The position numbers were made by a program, and so were the translations under genes. From DASUPK01 sp963797265 (GTDB lineage: Bacteria > Actinomycetota > Thermoleophilia > Solirubrobacterales > 70-9), in assembly GCA_963797265.1 (NCBI GenBank), contig CAWCOY010000002.1, positions 809,009 through 873,008 on the forward strand: 64,000 nt of DNA. Direction: 5' to 3'. Of the stretch, positions 46,017 through 56,234 are shown one piece after another; the stretch's first letter is position 1; every line of letters starts with the position of its first letter. The notes beneath the pieces are model-generated. The model did not search any database and was not told where the DNA came from. It saw only the letters and a program-made list of their open reading frames with translations.

Positions 46017-47258
46017 GTGACCACCGAGCCCCTGCTCAAGGAGATCGAGCGCAGCTTCCCGGACCGCCCCTTCACGATCGAGCTCTGGGACGGGTCCCGC
46101 ATTCCCTCCACAGGCGCGAACGGCGGCGGGCCGACATTCACCGCGCGCTCTGCGGACGCGCTCGCCTACGCGGTCGCGGCGCCAGGCCAGCTCGGGCTCG
46201 GCCGCGCTTACGTCGCCGGGCAGATCGAGGTCGACGACATCGACGCCGTGATCGGCCTGCTCAACGACTGGCAGCCGCCGCCGGTCGGGGCCGCCGGCAA
46301 GGCCCGGCTGATCGCGGCCGCCCTGCGGGCCGCCGGGGTCCGCCGCCCGCCTCCGGCGCCCAAGGCCGAGCTCCACCTCCGCGGCCGCAAGCACACCACC
46401 GAGCGCGACCGCGAGGCCGTCCGCCATCACTACGACGTCGGCAACGAGTTCTTCTCCCTCTTCCTCGACGACTCGATGACCTACTCCTGCGCCTTCTTCT
46501 CGCGCGTCCCGAAGCGGAGGGGACTGCTCTCCCGGGACGAGCCGGCCTCCCTCGCACAGGCGCAAGAGGCGAAGCTCGACCTGGTCTGCACCAAGCTCGG
46601 GCTGCGGGAGGGCGAGCGGGTGCTGGACGTCGGCTGCGGCTGGGGCAGCTTCGTGATGCACGCGGCGTCCCGGTACGGGGTCGAGGCGGTCGGCATCACC
46701 CTCTCGGAGCCGCAGGCGGAGCTCGCCCGGAAGCGGGTGGCCGACGCGGGCCTCGCCGACAAGATCGAGATCCGGGTCCAGGACTACCGGGAGCTGCCCG
46801 GCGAGCAGTTCGACGCCGTCGCCTCGATCGGGATGGTCGAGCACGTCGGCGAGGCGCAGATCGACCGCTACGCCGAGCAGCTCGCCTCGATGATGCGCCC
46901 GGGCGGGCGGCTGCTCAACCACGGCATCTCCCGGCTGCGGCACGGCTCAGTCGAGGGCGGGGCCTTCTCCGAGCGCTACGTCTTCCCCGACGGCGAGACG
47001 CTTCACGTCTCGCGGGTGATCCTGGCGCTGGAGCGGGCCGGGTTCATCACCCAGCACGTCGAGGAGTTCGGCGCGGACTACGCCGAGACGCTGCGGCATT
47101 GGATCGCCAACCTCGACCGGAACCTGGAGCGGGCCGAGCAGCTCGCCGGACCGGAACGGCTGCGCGTCTGGCGGCTCTATCTGCGCGCGGCTCGCAACGG
47201 CTTCGAGATCGATTTCACCTCCGTCTACCAGGTGCTCTGCCGGCTCGGCAGCGGCTAG
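46017..47258 (+). CDS. cyclopropane-fatty-acyl-phospholipid synthase
   Basis: The product has 413 residues with a GTG start. The SAM-binding motif VLDVGCGWGSF is near residue 204. The family opening RHHYDVGNEFFSLFLDDSMTYSCAFF and the IGMVEHVG motif are present. It methylenates the cis double bond of phospholipid acyl chains, the product expected from the divergent desaturase. Full-length and intact. Confidence 0.92.
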   Translation: MTTEPLLKEIERSFPDRPFTIELWDGSRIPSTGANGGGPTFTARSADALAYAVAAPGQLGLGRAYVAGQIEVDDIDAVIGLLNDWQPPPVGAAGKARLIAAALRAAGVRRPPPAPKAELHLRGRKHTTERDREAVRHHYDVGNEFFSLFLDDSMTYSCAFFSRVPKRRGLLSRDEPASLAQAQEAKLDLVCTKLGLREGERVLDVGCGWGSFVMHAASRYGVEAVGITLSEPQAELARKRVADAGLADKIEIRVQDYRELPGEQFDAVASIGMVEHVGEAQIDRYAEQLASMMRPGGRLLNHGISRLRHGSVEGGAFSERYVFPDGETLHVSRVILALERAGFITQHVEEFGADYAETLRHWIANLDRNLERAEQLAGPERLRVWRLYLRAARNGFEIDFTSVYQVLCRLGSG

Positions 47259-47421
47259 CGGATTCGGGGCGGACGCCGCCTGGCGGCCATCGCCCGTTTC
47301 CGTCCAGCAGGCTGCTACCGTTGCTCCCCGTTAGGCCGGAGTACCGGCAGAAGTTGTGCGTAGCGCTCGCGTTGTTGCAGATTGCTTCCTCGCGTTCGCA
47401 GCACACGTAAGAGGAGGCGAG

Positions 47422-47628
47422 ATGCCTACCGGAACCGTTAAGTGGTTCAGCAACGACAAGGGCTACGGGTTCATCACACCCGACGATGGCTCCAACGATG
47501 TATTCGTCCATTTCAGCTCGATCGAGGGCGACGGCTACCGCTCGCTCGAAGAGGGCGCGAAGGTCGAGTACGAGACCGAGGCTGGTCCCAAGGGCCCGGC
47601 CGCGACGGGCGTGAAGCCGGTCGCGTAG
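47422..47628 (+). CDS. cold-shock protein, CspA family
   Basis: The product has 68 residues. I chose the ATG at 47422 after GAGGAGG. The OB-fold RNA-binding motifs are intact: KGYGFI (RNP1) and VFVHF (RNP2). It binds single-stranded RNA/DNA as an RNA chaperone. The 163-base leader may carry a cold-responsive structure, and a strong terminator follows at 47659. Confidence 0.95.
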   Translation: MPTGTVKWFSNDKGYGFITPDDGSNDVFVHFSSIEGDGYRSLEEGAKVEYETEAGPKGPAATGVKPVA

Positions 47629-47658
47629 GGAGCTAGAAAGCTTCTGAGTCGTTTGGAG

Positions 47659-47687
47659 AGCGGCCCCGCGAGGGGCCGCTTTCTTTT
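47659..47687 (+). terminator. intrinsic terminator after the cold-shock gene
   Basis: A perfect 9-bp stem (47659-47667 with 47672-47680) around GCGA is followed by TTCTTTT, the clearest intrinsic terminator in the window. Confidence 0.9.
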
Positions 47688-47734
47688 GCCCTAGGGTGGA
47701 GCCGACGGCTCAACGATCGGAAGGGGGAGCACCA

Positions 47735-48646
47735 ATGCCGGAACGCGAGGAGCACATGCCCGGCCTGATGTCCGAACGCGACGGATACATGCCCGGCGTG
47801 CCCTGCTGGGTGGACGCGAGCGAGCCCGACCCTGAGGCTGCCGCCGACTTCTACAGCGGCCTGTTCGGCTGGGAACTCGAGGACACGATGCCGGCCGAGG
47901 CGCCGGGCCAGTACTTCATGGCTCGGATGCGCGGCCTCGACGTGGCGGCGGTCGGGTCGATCCCCGAAGGGGCGCCACCGATGGCGATGTGGAACACCTA
48001 CATATGGGTCGACAGCGCCGACGAGACCGCCTCCAAGGTTCGCGATGCCGGCGGCGCGGTCGTCATGGAGCCTTTCGACGTCATGGACGCCGGCCGGATG
48101 GCCGTCTGCACCGATCCCGAAGGCACGGCCTTCGGCCTCTGGCAGGCGAAGGAGAACAGGGGCGCGCAAGTCGTCAACGAGCCGGGCACCCTGAACCTGA
48201 ACGCCCTCAACACCCGTGACGTCGAGGGCGGGAAGGCGTTCTACGGCGCGGTGTTCGGCTGGCAGACGCTCGACCTGGATCCCGGACCACTGATGTGGAC
48301 ACTGCCCGGCTTCGGCGATTTTCTCGAGCAGCGAAACCCCGACCTCCGCAAGCAGATGGCGGAAGCGGACGCCCCGGAGGGATTCGAGGACGTCGTCGCC
48401 ATGGTCAGCCCGATCGGGGACGACCAGCCGGACACGCCGCCGCACTGGAGCGCGATCTTCGCGGTCGCCGACGCCGATGCCGCAGCCGCGAAGGCGACCG
48501 AGCTCGGCGGAGCGGTGATCGTCCCGCCGTTCGACGCCCCCTGGGTGCGGATGACGGTCCTCGCCGATCCGCAGGGCGCGACGTTCATCGCGAGCAAGTT
48601 CGTGCCGGAGAACAAGGACCTCGGCAGCGGGGTCGACGCGGCGTAG
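47735..48646 (+). CDS. VOC-family protein with two glyoxalase-like domains
   Basis: The product has 303 residues from the ATG at 47735, after AAGGGGGAG. Two VOC domains are visible: one opening CWVDASEPDPEAAADFYSGLFGW and the second opening ALNTRDVEGGKAFYGAVFGWQ. Each has the metal-site Glu/His positions in part. Functions range from lyases to resistance proteins and cannot be fixed here. It precedes an alpha/beta hydrolase by 13 bases, probably one operon. Confidence 0.82.
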   Translation: MPEREEHMPGLMSERDGYMPGVPCWVDASEPDPEAAADFYSGLFGWELEDTMPAEAPGQYFMARMRGLDVAAVGSIPEGAPPMAMWNTYIWVDSADETASKVRDAGGAVVMEPFDVMDAGRMAVCTDPEGTAFGLWQAKENRGAQVVNEPGTLNLNALNTRDVEGGKAFYGAVFGWQTLDLDPGPLMWTLPGFGDFLEQRNPDLRKQMAEADAPEGFEDVVAMVSPIGDDQPDTPPHWSAIFAVADADAAAAKATELGGAVIVPPFDAPWVRMTVLADPQGATFIASKFVPENKDLGSGVDAA

Positions 48647-48659
48647 GAATGCCACGCAG

Positions 48660-49337
48660 GTGGCCACCTTCTGCCTCATCCACGGCGCGTGGCACGAACC
48701 CTCGTGCTGGGATGAGCTGACGCCACAGCTGAAGGAGCGGGGTCACGAGGTCGTGATGCCCGACCTGCCATTGCAGGATCCCCAGGCGGGCTTCGACGAG
48801 CGCATCCGGCCCGCGATTGAGGCGATCCACGGCGTTCAGGATCCACTGGTAATCGTCGGGCACTCTCAGGGGACCGCCTATTCGTCCCTTGTCGCGGCCG
48901 CGAGACCGGACGCCCTGCTCGTTCACCTCTGCCCCAGGCTGGGTGGATTCGAGCCCCCGCCGGGAGCCCCGGACGTGTTCCGGCAGGGGGTTCCGTTCCC
49001 AGAGACCCGCCCCGACGGCATCAGCGTCTGGGATGAGGACGTCGCGATCAAGGCGCTGTACCGGCGCCTACCGTCGACGAGGGCAAGCACGCTGGCGGGG
49101 CGGCTGCGGCCGATGGCCATGCCACGGGGCGAATATCCGCTCGGCGGCCCCCCCGACAACCAGACAGTCCTGATCTACGCGACGGAGGACGAGCTGTTCG
49201 AGCCCGCCTGGGAGCGGTTCATGGCGCGCGAACTGCTCAAGGTCGAGCCGATCGAGATCCCGACCGGCCACTTCCCGATGGCCGAGGATCCGGAGGCGCT
49301 CGCGGAGCTCCTCGATCGGCTGGCCGAGGGCTACTAG
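48660..49337 (+). CDS. alpha/beta hydrolase, small type
   Basis: The product has 225 residues with a GTG start. The catalytic elements are CLIHGAWHEPSCW (oxyanion region), VGHSQGTAYSS with the nucleophile Ser, and PTGHFPMAEDPE with the His. The conserved opening resembles plant-type methylesterase-like hydrolases of bacteria. It overlaps the convergent methyltransferase by four bases. Ester substrate unknown. Confidence 0.82.
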   Translation: MATFCLIHGAWHEPSCWDELTPQLKERGHEVVMPDLPLQDPQAGFDERIRPAIEAIHGVQDPLVIVGHSQGTAYSSLVAAARPDALLVHLCPRLGGFEPPPGAPDVFRQGVPFPETRPDGISVWDEDVAIKALYRRLPSTRASTLAGRLRPMAMPRGEYPLGGPPDNQTVLIYATEDELFEPAWERFMARELLKVEPIEIPTGHFPMAEDPEALAELLDRLAEGY

Positions 49338-50173
49338 GCAGGCTTCCGGGCTACGAGCGAGACACTCTCGACGCCGTAGGTGCTGCAGGCCTCCAGGGCC
49401 CGATCGGAGATGAACCGATAGTCGTTCCTCCGAATCTCGCCAACCGAAAGGCCGGTCTGCGCGATGGCATCCGCATAGTTCTCGCGGGGGATCGCGCCCG
49501 CGATACACGCCGCCCAGAGCTCGGTGTTCCGTCTGGTCTTCTCCTTCAGTGGCTTGGCGCTGACGATGTCGGCGAGGGCCATGCGGCCGCCCGGACGCAG
49601 CACTCGTGCCGCCTCTGAAAACACACTTCCCTTGATCGGCGACAGATTGATCACTCCATTTGAGATCACCGCATCGAAGCTCTCATCCTCGAACGGCAGC
49701 TCGTCGATCGAGCCCGGGACGAACTCCACCTGGGAGAAGCCGGCCTCGTCACGCAGCCGCGTGGCCTTCTGGATCTGCTCTGGCGTGAAGTCGATCCCGA
49801 CCACCGATCCATCGGTGCCCACCTGCTGAGCGGCGCAGAACACGTCCGTACCTGATCCGCTCCCGAGGTCCAGGACGCGGTCCCCGGGCTCGAGCGAAGC
49901 CAAGTCGAGGTGGTAGCCGACGCCGGCGAACGAGTCGAGCGACTCGGCCGGAACCCCATCCAGCAGTTTCTCCGGATAGCCAAGGGTCTCCGCCAGGTTT
50001 CGGCCCGTCTCGAAGTGGAGATCGGCATCCTCCTCGTCGGCAACCTGCCGGTACATCTCCTTGACCTTGGACTCGAGATCCGCGGTCTCGACAAGTGATG
50101 TCGCGTCGAGTTGCGGCAGCTCTCCTGCTGATTCCGTCGCAATGTCGGAAGCGGCTGAATGCGCGTCGGTCAT
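49334..50173 (-). CDS. SAM-dependent methyltransferase, ArsM-like
   Basis: The product has 279 residues from the ATG at 50173, after a perfect AAGGAGG. SAM motif I is VLDLGSGSGTD; the ISNGVINLSPIKG region and SEAARVLRPGGRMALADIV are typical of arsenite methyltransferases, and the Cys residues (WAACIAG, EACSTYG, FCAAQ) are near where ArsM binds As(III). Full ArsM has three or four conserved Cys; the set here is incomplete by eye, so another substrate is possible. Confidence 0.7.
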   Translation of the reverse strand: MTDAHSAASDIATESAGELPQLDATSLVETADLESKVKEMYRQVADEEDADLHFETGRNLAETLGYPEKLLDGVPAESLDSFAGVGYHLDLASLEPGDRVLDLGSGSGTDVFCAAQQVGTDGSVVGIDFTPEQIQKATRLRDEAGFSQVEFVPGSIDELPFEDESFDAVISNGVINLSPIKGSVFSEAARVLRPGGRMALADIVSAKPLKEKTRRNTELWAACIAGAIPRENYADAIAQTGLSVGEIRRNDYRFISDRALEACSTYGVESVSLVARKPA

Positions 50174-50362
50174 CCTGACCTCCTTGCGTTGAGGGTGGTA
50201 CCGATTGTGCCCTGTTGCGGCCGAACGCGGGTGTGAGAACCGCACGCAGGGCGCTCTCCCCGGCGCCTAGCGGTGCGTCACTTGCCCGGGGCTTAACGCG
50301 CGGGTATCCGGGCATAGAACTTGATGGGGCCAAAGAAATGTGATCCAGGAGGGATCGGCGAG

Positions 50363-50566
50363 ATGTCAGAGGTTGAGTCGCGAGCAGAGACGGACGGGGA
50401 CGGGGTCTCGCTCGAGCGCGAGGTGAGCGTGTCGCACTATCCGGGCCGCGACCCCGTCACCGTCAGGACGACGCGGGTGCCCGGAGAGGAGCCGAGCCGC
50501 GAAAAGCGCATTCGCGCCGGGCTGCGTCGCTTCGCACACGAGGGCCGCCCCGCCCTGCGCGGCTGA
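50363..50566 (+). CDS. small acidic-basic hypothetical protein
   Basis: The product has 67 residues from the ATG at 50363, after AGGAGGG. The sequence is charged and without a fold motif (SHYPGRDPVTVRTTRVPGEEP). A strong ribosome site and good codon use support it. Function unknown. Confidence 0.55.
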   Translation: MSEVESRAETDGDGVSLEREVSVSHYPGRDPVTVRTTRVPGEEPSREKRIRAGLRRFAHEGRPALRG

Positions 50567-50596
50567 GCCGCAGAGGGCAACGGCGGAGCCGCGGCC

Positions 50597-51589
50597 TCAG
50601 CGGTGCGTGACGCCCTCCTTCACGAAGTTGGCGAGCTGCGGCCCGGTGACGGTCACGCCCTCGAGGGCGGCGTCGATCGCCTCTAGGGTGTCGTCCCCGA
50701 GCTTGACCCCGGCGGACTCGGCGTCCTGGTGGACCTGCTCCGGTCGGGAGGCGCCGATGATCACGGAGGCGAGGTTGTCCTGGCGCAGGCACCACGCGAG
50801 CGCCATCGTCACCATGCTCAATCCAGCGTCCTCGGCGACCGGGCGCAGGCGCTGGGCCGCCTTGAGCACTTCGTCCGACAAATAGCGATCCATCGCCCAG
50901 TTCATCTCGTCCGAGGCCGCTCTCGAGTCCGGCGGCGGCGGCTCGCCGGGCTCGTACTTGCCAGTCAGCACGCCCTGGGCGAGCGGTGACCAGACGATCT
51001 GCGAGATGCCGTGCTCCTCGCAGAAGGGGATCAGCTCGGCCTCGGGCGCCCGCCAGATCATGTTGTACTGGGGCTGGGAGGAGACGAACTTCTTGGCGCC
51101 CGGGACCTCGAGCGAGGCCTGGATCTGCTCCACGGTCCACTCGGAGAAGCCGATCTGGCGCGCCTTGCCCGCCTCGCAGACCTCGGTGAGCGCCTCCATC
51201 GTCTCCTCGATCGGCACATCGGGATCGGGACGGTGGCACTGGTAGAGGTCGACGTAATCGGTCTGGAGGCGCTCCAGGGAGGCGTCGATCTGCTTGTGGA
51301 TCTGCTCGCTGGAGAGGCCGCGGTCGTTATCGGACATCGGGAAGAAGACCTTGGTGGCGAGGATGAACTCCTGGCGCCTGAAGTTCTTCAGGATCTCGCC
51401 CCAGACCGACTCGGCCGCGCCGGTGCCGTAGACGTTGGCGGTGTCGAAGAAGTTGATCCCGGCGTCGAAGGCGGCGCGGGTGCAGGCCTCGGTCTGCTGG
51501 CGCCCGACCCCACCGCTGTAGGTGAGCCAGGAGCCGAGCGAGATCTCCGAGACCTCGATGTCCGAGTCGCCGAGCCTGCGGAACTCCAC
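50597..51589 (-). CDS. aldo/keto reductase (Kv-beta-like)
   Basis: The product has 330 residues with the full (beta/alpha)8 core. Catalytic residues are visible in NFFDTANVYGTGAAE (Asp, Tyr), LATKVFF (Lys) and DLYQCHRPDPDVP (His position). NADPH sites are in QIVWSPLAQGVLTGKY and IIGASRPEQV. It reduces aldehydes or ketones. It is divergent from the small zinc-binding protein gene and has its own promoter in the 280-base gap. Confidence 0.9.
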   Translation of the reverse strand: MEFRRLGDSDIEVSEISLGSWLTYSGGVGRQQTEACTRAAFDAGINFFDTANVYGTGAAESVWGEILKNFRRQEFILATKVFFPMSDNDRGLSSEQIHKQIDASLERLQTDYVDLYQCHRPDPDVPIEETMEALTEVCEAGKARQIGFSEWTVEQIQASLEVPGAKKFVSSQPQYNMIWRAPEAELIPFCEEHGISQIVWSPLAQGVLTGKYEPGEPPPPDSRAASDEMNWAMDRYLSDEVLKAAQRLRPVAEDAGLSMVTMALAWCLRQDNLASVIIGASRPEQVHQDAESAGVKLGDDTLEAIDAALEGVTVTGPQLANFVKEGVTHR

Positions 51590-51746
51590 GAGGCCACCCT
51601 ACCCAACCGCCCCCGCCGGCAATCCGGCCGCCGGCGATGCCTAATTCGTGACATTCCGGGCAAGATCAGGCCGCGATGTCCCTTCGGAGTCCAAGCATGG
51701 ATTCCGAACGAGCAAGGACGCGACCGAGGCGCCGACCGCGTCCTCC

Positions 51747-51830
51747 CCGCGTACTTGGCTTAGGGGGACGCAAAGCAGGGAGGTGGCCCGGTGACTAGGT
51801 ACACCGGGCCTCTCCCCTGTCCTGTCCAAA
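51747..51830 (+). ncRNA. candidate structured RNA leader
   Basis: The gap between the divergent genes holds a long hairpin: 9-bp arms 51785-51793 and 51802-51810, extended outward by GGGAG/CTCCC. It is preceded by GGACGCAAAGC at 51766-51776, close to the conserved core of c-di-GMP-I (GEMM) aptamers. The other hallmark, GGCAAACC on the 5' side, is not seen, so this is a weak match. A short Cys-rich protein starts 40 bases after the structure. Confidence 0.3.
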
Positions 51831-51869
51831 GCGCTCAGGAAATCCCTGCGTAGTGCCGATATAGGCGCC

Positions 51870-52064
51870 ATGCACCAGTACTGCGTCCAATGCCTCAGCG
51901 AAGTCCTCGCCAACGGCCGCCACTCGCCCGCCGGCGAGCTCCTCTGCGCCTCCTGCTACACGGCCCTCTGGGGCCCGGGCGCGACCGACGAGCTCCGCCA
52001 GCTGGTCGAGCGCCACTCGGCCTTCCCGAACGGGAACGGCCCGGTGGCGACCGCCCGCGGCTAG
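51870..52064 (+). CDS. small Cys-rich (probable zinc-binding) protein
   Basis: The product has 64 residues with two Cys pairs, QYCVQCLSE and LLCASCYTA, 20 residues apart, a likely zinc knuckle. The C-terminus is low complexity. It overlaps the convergent channel gene by four bases. No further function seen. Confidence 0.6.
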   Translation: MHQYCVQCLSEVLANGRHSPAGELLCASCYTALWGPGATDELRQLVERHSAFPNGNGPVATARG

Positions 52065-52468
52065 CTCGCCCTCCTCGCGCCCTCGGCCTCGTCCCGCTCC
52101 CTGCCGCGGCGGTGGAAGAACGCCGCGAACGATCCGGCGAGGGTCGCGACGACCGAGATCGAGATGGCCTCCAGGACGATGTCGATGATGCGTGCGCCCG
52201 CGGTGATCGGGTTGTGGAGCTGCGAGGAAACGGTCAGGAGCTGGGTGGTGACCCAGAAGACCGAGTCACCGAAGTTGGTGATCTCGCTGTTGTCGGCATG
52301 CCGCTCGAGCATGAGAATGGCCACCGAGGCGATCAGGTCGACCACCAGCGTGAAGCTGACGATCGCGATGATCCGATCCCTGAGGTGCGTGTGCGTCGGC
52401 GTCTCGCCGTGGAACACGCGCATCGCGTCTTCCCAGGCCGCTCGCGTGACTCGCATGATGTGACCCAT
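52061..52468 (-). CDS. two-helix ion channel-like protein
   Basis: The product has 135 residues from the ATG at 52468. Two membrane helices (about 32-55 and 92-118) surround a pore-helix-like segment SVFWVTTQLLTVSSQ. This is the layout of bacterial 2TM potassium channels, but the filter reads TVSSQ where TVGYG is expected, so K+ selectivity is doubtful. An upstream GTG in frame is possible. The gene is divergent from the next one with a 76-base gap. Confidence 0.6.
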   Translation of the reverse strand: MGHIMRVTRAAWEDAMRVFHGETPTHTHLRDRIIAIVSFTLVVDLIASVAILMLERHADNSEITNFGDSVFWVTTQLLTVSSQLHNPITAGARIIDIVLEAISISVVATLAGSFAAFFHRRGRERDEAEGARRAS

Positions 52469-52544
52469 CTGCCGCCCGAGTATCCCGACGCCCTCGGCCG
52501 TCACTGGGGCGGAGAGTTTTCGCCGCCCCGTCCTTAGTTGCGAC

Positions 52545-52970
52545 GTGAGTTCCTCCCGCGCCAAGAAGGGGTCCTCCGCGGGCGCCAGGTCGCAGAACCG
52601 GAGCCTGGCGCCCGCGGACAAGCTCAAGCGGGAGGTCCAGGGAGTGCTCACGGACGAGGTGCGCTCCGACGAGCACCGCGTCGGCCACGGGCGCTACGAC
52701 GGCTTCGCCTACGTCGCCGCCGAGGCCTACTTCCACTTGGCCGGCGGCTACGACGCCGGCCTCCACCCCGTGCATCTGAAGTACCGGGGCAAGTCGCATT
52801 GGTGGCTGGTCGACTCCGAGGACCGGGTCATCGACCTCACCCTCGCGCCGCGCGAAAAGTCGGACTTCCCGTACCGCCGCGGCACGCGCCGCCCCTTCCG
52901 CTACACGCCGGCCGGTCTCTCGCGACGGGCCCAGACAATCGTGGAGCGGGTCAAGGCCGCGCGGACTTGA
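52545..52970 (+). CDS. hypothetical protein, 141 residues
   Basis: The product starts at a GTG. The central part, HPVHLKYRGKSHWWLVDSEDRVIDLTLAPREKSDFPY, looks like a compact fold with a conserved acidic motif (VDSEDRVIDLT), seen in small proteins of phage and bacteria. The N-terminus is Ser/Lys-rich. It may be the first gene of a run with the next coiled-coil protein and RecQ, all on the plus strand. Confidence 0.55.
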   Translation: MSSSRAKKGSSAGARSQNRSLAPADKLKREVQGVLTDEVRSDEHRVGHGRYDGFAYVAAEAYFHLAGGYDAGLHPVHLKYRGKSHWWLVDSEDRVIDLTLAPREKSDFPYRRGTRRPFRYTPAGLSRRAQTIVERVKAART

Positions 52971-53000
52971 GGCCTCAGGACAGGTCTATTCTCACCTGGC

Positions 53001-53246
53001 GTGGAACGCGGAGGTTGGACCGAAGAGCGATTGGACGACCTCGCCGCCGAAATGCGTCGGGGATTCGATCGGGTCGACAGAGACATCCGCGATGCGCGAA
53101 CGGAACTTCACGGCGACATCGGCGCCACCCGCGCGGAGTTGACGGCCCAGATCGAGGCGCTTCGCCAGACGATGATCCGCATCGGGGGAGGCATGCTCCT
53201 CGGCTTCATCAGCGTTCTCGCCGCGATCGTGGCCCGCGGCGCCTGA
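53001..53246 (+). CDS. coiled-coil protein with C-terminal membrane helix
   Basis: The product has 81 residues with a GTG start. Residues 8-55 are heptad-like and charged (RLDDLAAEMRRGFDRVDRDI and the following RTELHGDI), then a C-terminal hydrophobic segment GGGMLLGFISVLAAIVA, so a tail-anchored coiled coil. RecQ begins 45 bases later. Function unknown. Confidence 0.65.
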   Translation: MERGGWTEERLDDLAAEMRRGFDRVDRDIRDARTELHGDIGATRAELTAQIEALRQTMIRIGGGMLLGFISVLAAIVARGA

Positions 53247-53290
53247 GCACCGGAGCCGGGTCCGACCGCGCCCTGCGCGAGGCTAAGGGG

Positions 53291-55125
<1,835 letters not shown>

Positions 55126-55439
55126 AGCTGGTCCGATCATCGGGCTCGGCAGTCTGAGCACCTCCTGTCCACGCAGGCGGGACACATGCCACGACTTCCC
55201 ATCTTTGGGGTCGACGTAGTCCGAGATGGGCGCCTTTCGGCGCCGTCGTCCGCACTTGATGTAGTCGAGTCCTCGCAAAGACACGTGACTTGTCGCGGAA
55301 CTCTTCACCATGCTCCCTGCTAACAGCGGGACCTCAAACTGTCCGCAGTCTGGGCAGAGATACAGGCCGGGCGGCAGCTTCACGCTCAGAGCTTTGGTTC
55401 CGTTCCCACCCACAGGGTCATCTGTTCCGGCCGAGCGGC

Positions 55440-55931
55440 TCAGGCAGATTCTGCGACTTGGCGGTACTCGTCCCGAACCTCTTGAGACGCCGGCTTGATT
55501 CGGCGTACCGCACGGCGCAGCACATCTGCATCCGCACCAGGAATCACCAAGATGCTTCGTTGGAGGTAGAGCCCGTACCGGCGGGGATTGGGGAACACAG
55601 TCAATTTGTGGAGCAGACTGGTGAGCGGGACCCCGTGCCCAGGTGAGGCGAGATGCTCAATGGAGAGATCAACATAGCGGTGAAAGACGCGCCCTCCAAT
55701 GACCGCCCCAGACTTGAACGGGCGCAATCCCCCAATAACCGTTGCATCCCCTATCACTTGGCCTGGACCGAGCCCGCATTTGGCACCTGCATAGAGGAAG
55801 AGTTGATCGCCACTACCCAGCTGGTGAGCCTTTCCAGCCCGTTCAACGGAAAACGCCATTTGCTCGCGTCGGATCACCCACTCAAGGGCAGCAGGGCTGT
55901 TGACTATGGCTATTGCAGAGATCACGGCCAT
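55440..55931 (-). CDS. EVE/PUA-like domain protein (possible modified-base reader)
   Basis: The product has 163 residues from the ATG at 55931. The pattern ALEWVIRREQMAFSVERA, then GSGDQLFLYAGAKCG and later VIGGLRPF, resembles EVE domains: an opening WVI strand, a GD-x-L-F-x-Y strand and an exposed loop. EVE domains read modified bases in DNA or RNA. Its neighbourhood with methyltransferases and a GmrSD-like protein fits that role, but the match is by pattern only. Confidence 0.5.
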   Translation of the reverse strand: MAVISAIAIVNSPAALEWVIRREQMAFSVERAGKAHQLGSGDQLFLYAGAKCGLGPGQVIGDATVIGGLRPFKSGAVIGGRVFHRYVDLSIEHLASPGHGVPLTSLLHKLTVFPNPRRYGLYLQRSILVIPGADADVLRRAVRRIKPASQEVRDEYRQVAESA

Positions 55932-56234
55932 TTCGGCTGTCTTACCTGAGCTGAGACTCGCGAAATAACCGGTCTCGTCCCGTATCCGCCAGCCACCGAA
56001 CGATATCCGCACCGCTGCTGGCTGGCTTGGCGACCGCAGCCATCGTGAGCAATGCATCCATGACCACATGAGCGTTCGGCGGCCCCTAGCATCGTTTCGT
56101 ACTGCTAGGAGAGGGCGCTCAATCCCGGCCTGATTCGTCCATGCTGATTCGGCATCGCAAACGGATCAAGCCCTGAAGTCCGGATAGCACTTGGCTCGCA
56201 CACCCCAGGGCGTGTCGTTAGTGTCACGCGGACG
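55932..56234. other. intergenic, divergent control region
   Basis: This segment contains no supported gene. It separates the minus-strand EVE-like gene from the plus-strand PLD nuclease gene, so it must carry both promoters. GC appears lower than in most of the window. Confidence 0.5.
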
